A DNA stretch of 64,000 nt from Pigmentibacter sp. JX0631 (GTDB lineage Bacteria > Bdellovibrionota_B > Oligoflexia > Silvanigrellales > Silvanigrellaceae): positions 1,824,501 to 1,888,500 of the forward strand of contig NZ_CP123622.1 in NCBI RefSeq assembly GCF_029873255.1, read 5' to 3'. Position numbers and translations under genes: made by a program. Positions 63,638 through 64,000 of this stretch are shown here, in pieces (positions within the stretch are counted from its first letter, which is position 1; every line of letters starts with the position of its first letter). Below the pieces are notes generated by a model, which saw only the letters and a list, made by a program, of their open reading frames with translations, made no database searches and was not told where the DNA came from.

Positions 63638-64000
63638 ATGAAATCAATCTCCAAAAATCGAAAAGCTTGGCATGACTATTATATAGAAGAAAAATATGAA
63701 GCTGGTCTTAGTCTAAAAGGAAGTGAAGTAAAAGTCTTAAGAGGAGGGCATGGCAGTGTTGTTGAGGGATATGCTTTGGTTCGTGAAGGACAAGCGTGGC
63801 TCGTCAATACTTATATTCCGACTCTTAAAAATGCGAGCTATCTAAATCATGCTGAACGGCGTGACAGACGCCTCCTATTAAAAAGAAAAGAAATAGAAAA
63901 ACTCGATACTGCTACTCGCCAAAAAGGGTACACTTTAATTCCTTTAGAATTATATTTTGATGATAATAATAGAGTTAAAGTGGAAATCGGTCTTGCGAAG
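63638..64000 (+). CDS. smpB: SsrA-binding protein SmpB (3' end missing)
   Basis: 121 codons are visible from ATG 63638, with GAGAAG upstream, and the frame is open to the window end. NRKAWHDYYIEEKYEAGLSLKGSEVKVLRGG is the typical SmpB opening, and HAERRDRRLLLKRKEIEKL is the conserved tmRNA-binding segment. SmpB carries tmRNA to stalled ribosomes for trans-translation. Only the C-terminal tail that reads the empty mRNA channel is missing. The tmRNA gene itself is not in this window. Confidence 0.97.
   Translation, partial: MKSISKNRKAWHDYYIEEKYEAGLSLKGSEVKVLRGGHGSVVEGYALVREGQAWLVNTYIPTLKNASYLNHAERRDRRLLLKRKEIEKLDTATRQKGYTLIPLELYFDDNNRVKVEIGLAK

Overview
The window comes from an AT-rich (by eye around 70% A+T), Gram-negative bacterial chromosome. 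The Gram-negative assignment rests on an LPS-type heptosyltransferase, a complete RND efflux set (outer-membrane channel, adaptor, pump), an Omp85-family barrel and several signal-peptide-bearing envelope proteins. The combination of very low GC, tandem chemoreceptors, a type III polyketide synthase and an aerolysin-like protein would suit the Silvanigrellales/Bdellovibrionota lineage. That placement is an inference from gene style, not proof; no 16S rRNA is present. Housekeeping genes (leuS, ligA, ftsK, rsmI, rnhA, smpB, a UvrD-type helicase, a prepilin peptidase, one tRNA-Arg) show ordinary chromosome. I see no integrase, transposase, phage genes or CRISPR.

Layout. 1-5.2 kb: end of an exopolyphosphatase gene, a secreted protein of unknown function, and a two-gene GMC dehydrogenase (Fe-S flavoprotein plus small secreted subunit). 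5.2-11.1 kb: rnhA, then a tightly overlapping seven-gene + strand operon: barrel-like protein, secreted protein, RimI-like acetyltransferase, GT9 heptosyltransferase, type III polyketide synthase, four-helix membrane protein, UbiG-like methyltransferase. 11.1-15.8 kb: three tandem chemoreceptors that share a 155-bp identical tract in two copies. 16.0-23.0 kb: RND efflux operon divergent from an Omp85-family gene across a perfect 22-bp palindrome. 23.0-27.8 kb: single-domain response regulator with an excisionase-type DNA-binding protein, malic enzyme maeB, and a Ser/Asn-repeat protein with a degenerate deaminase-like C-terminus. 27.8-34.4 kb: pepQ, EamA transporter, NUDIX, HAD, polytopic GT-C-like protein and an aerolysin-like pore-forming protein.

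34.4-50.5 kb: leuS, a DUF1003 protein with a dyad at its promoter, an APC permease, a soluble multi-PAS histidine kinase, EI24/CysZ-like protein, ftsK, a RodZ-like protein, ligA and a short ComEC-type protein. 50.7-57.2 kb: tRNA-Arg(CCT), solute-binding protein, SnoaL-like protein, a 560-bp empty stretch, a small Cys-pair protein, a 163-aa unknown protein, an acyl desaturase with an operator-like dyad inside its promoter, a CapK/PaaK-like adenylating enzyme and a secreted propeller-like protein. 57.3-64 kb: five-gene operon prepilin peptidase - UvrD-like helicase - membrane-anchored unknown - metallo-beta-lactamase-fold hydrolase - rsmI, divergent from smpB, which runs off the end.

The most unusual items are the type III PKS cassette embedded in an envelope operon, the signal-less aerolysin-like protein, the Ser-repeat protein in which the catalytic Glu of a deaminase-like motif appears to be Gly, the HAMP-less triplicated chemoreceptors, and several sharply defined dyads at promoters. 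Convergent gene pairs are packed very tightly throughout: genes overlap or nearly abut, and two junctions carry hairpins that contain the stop codons.
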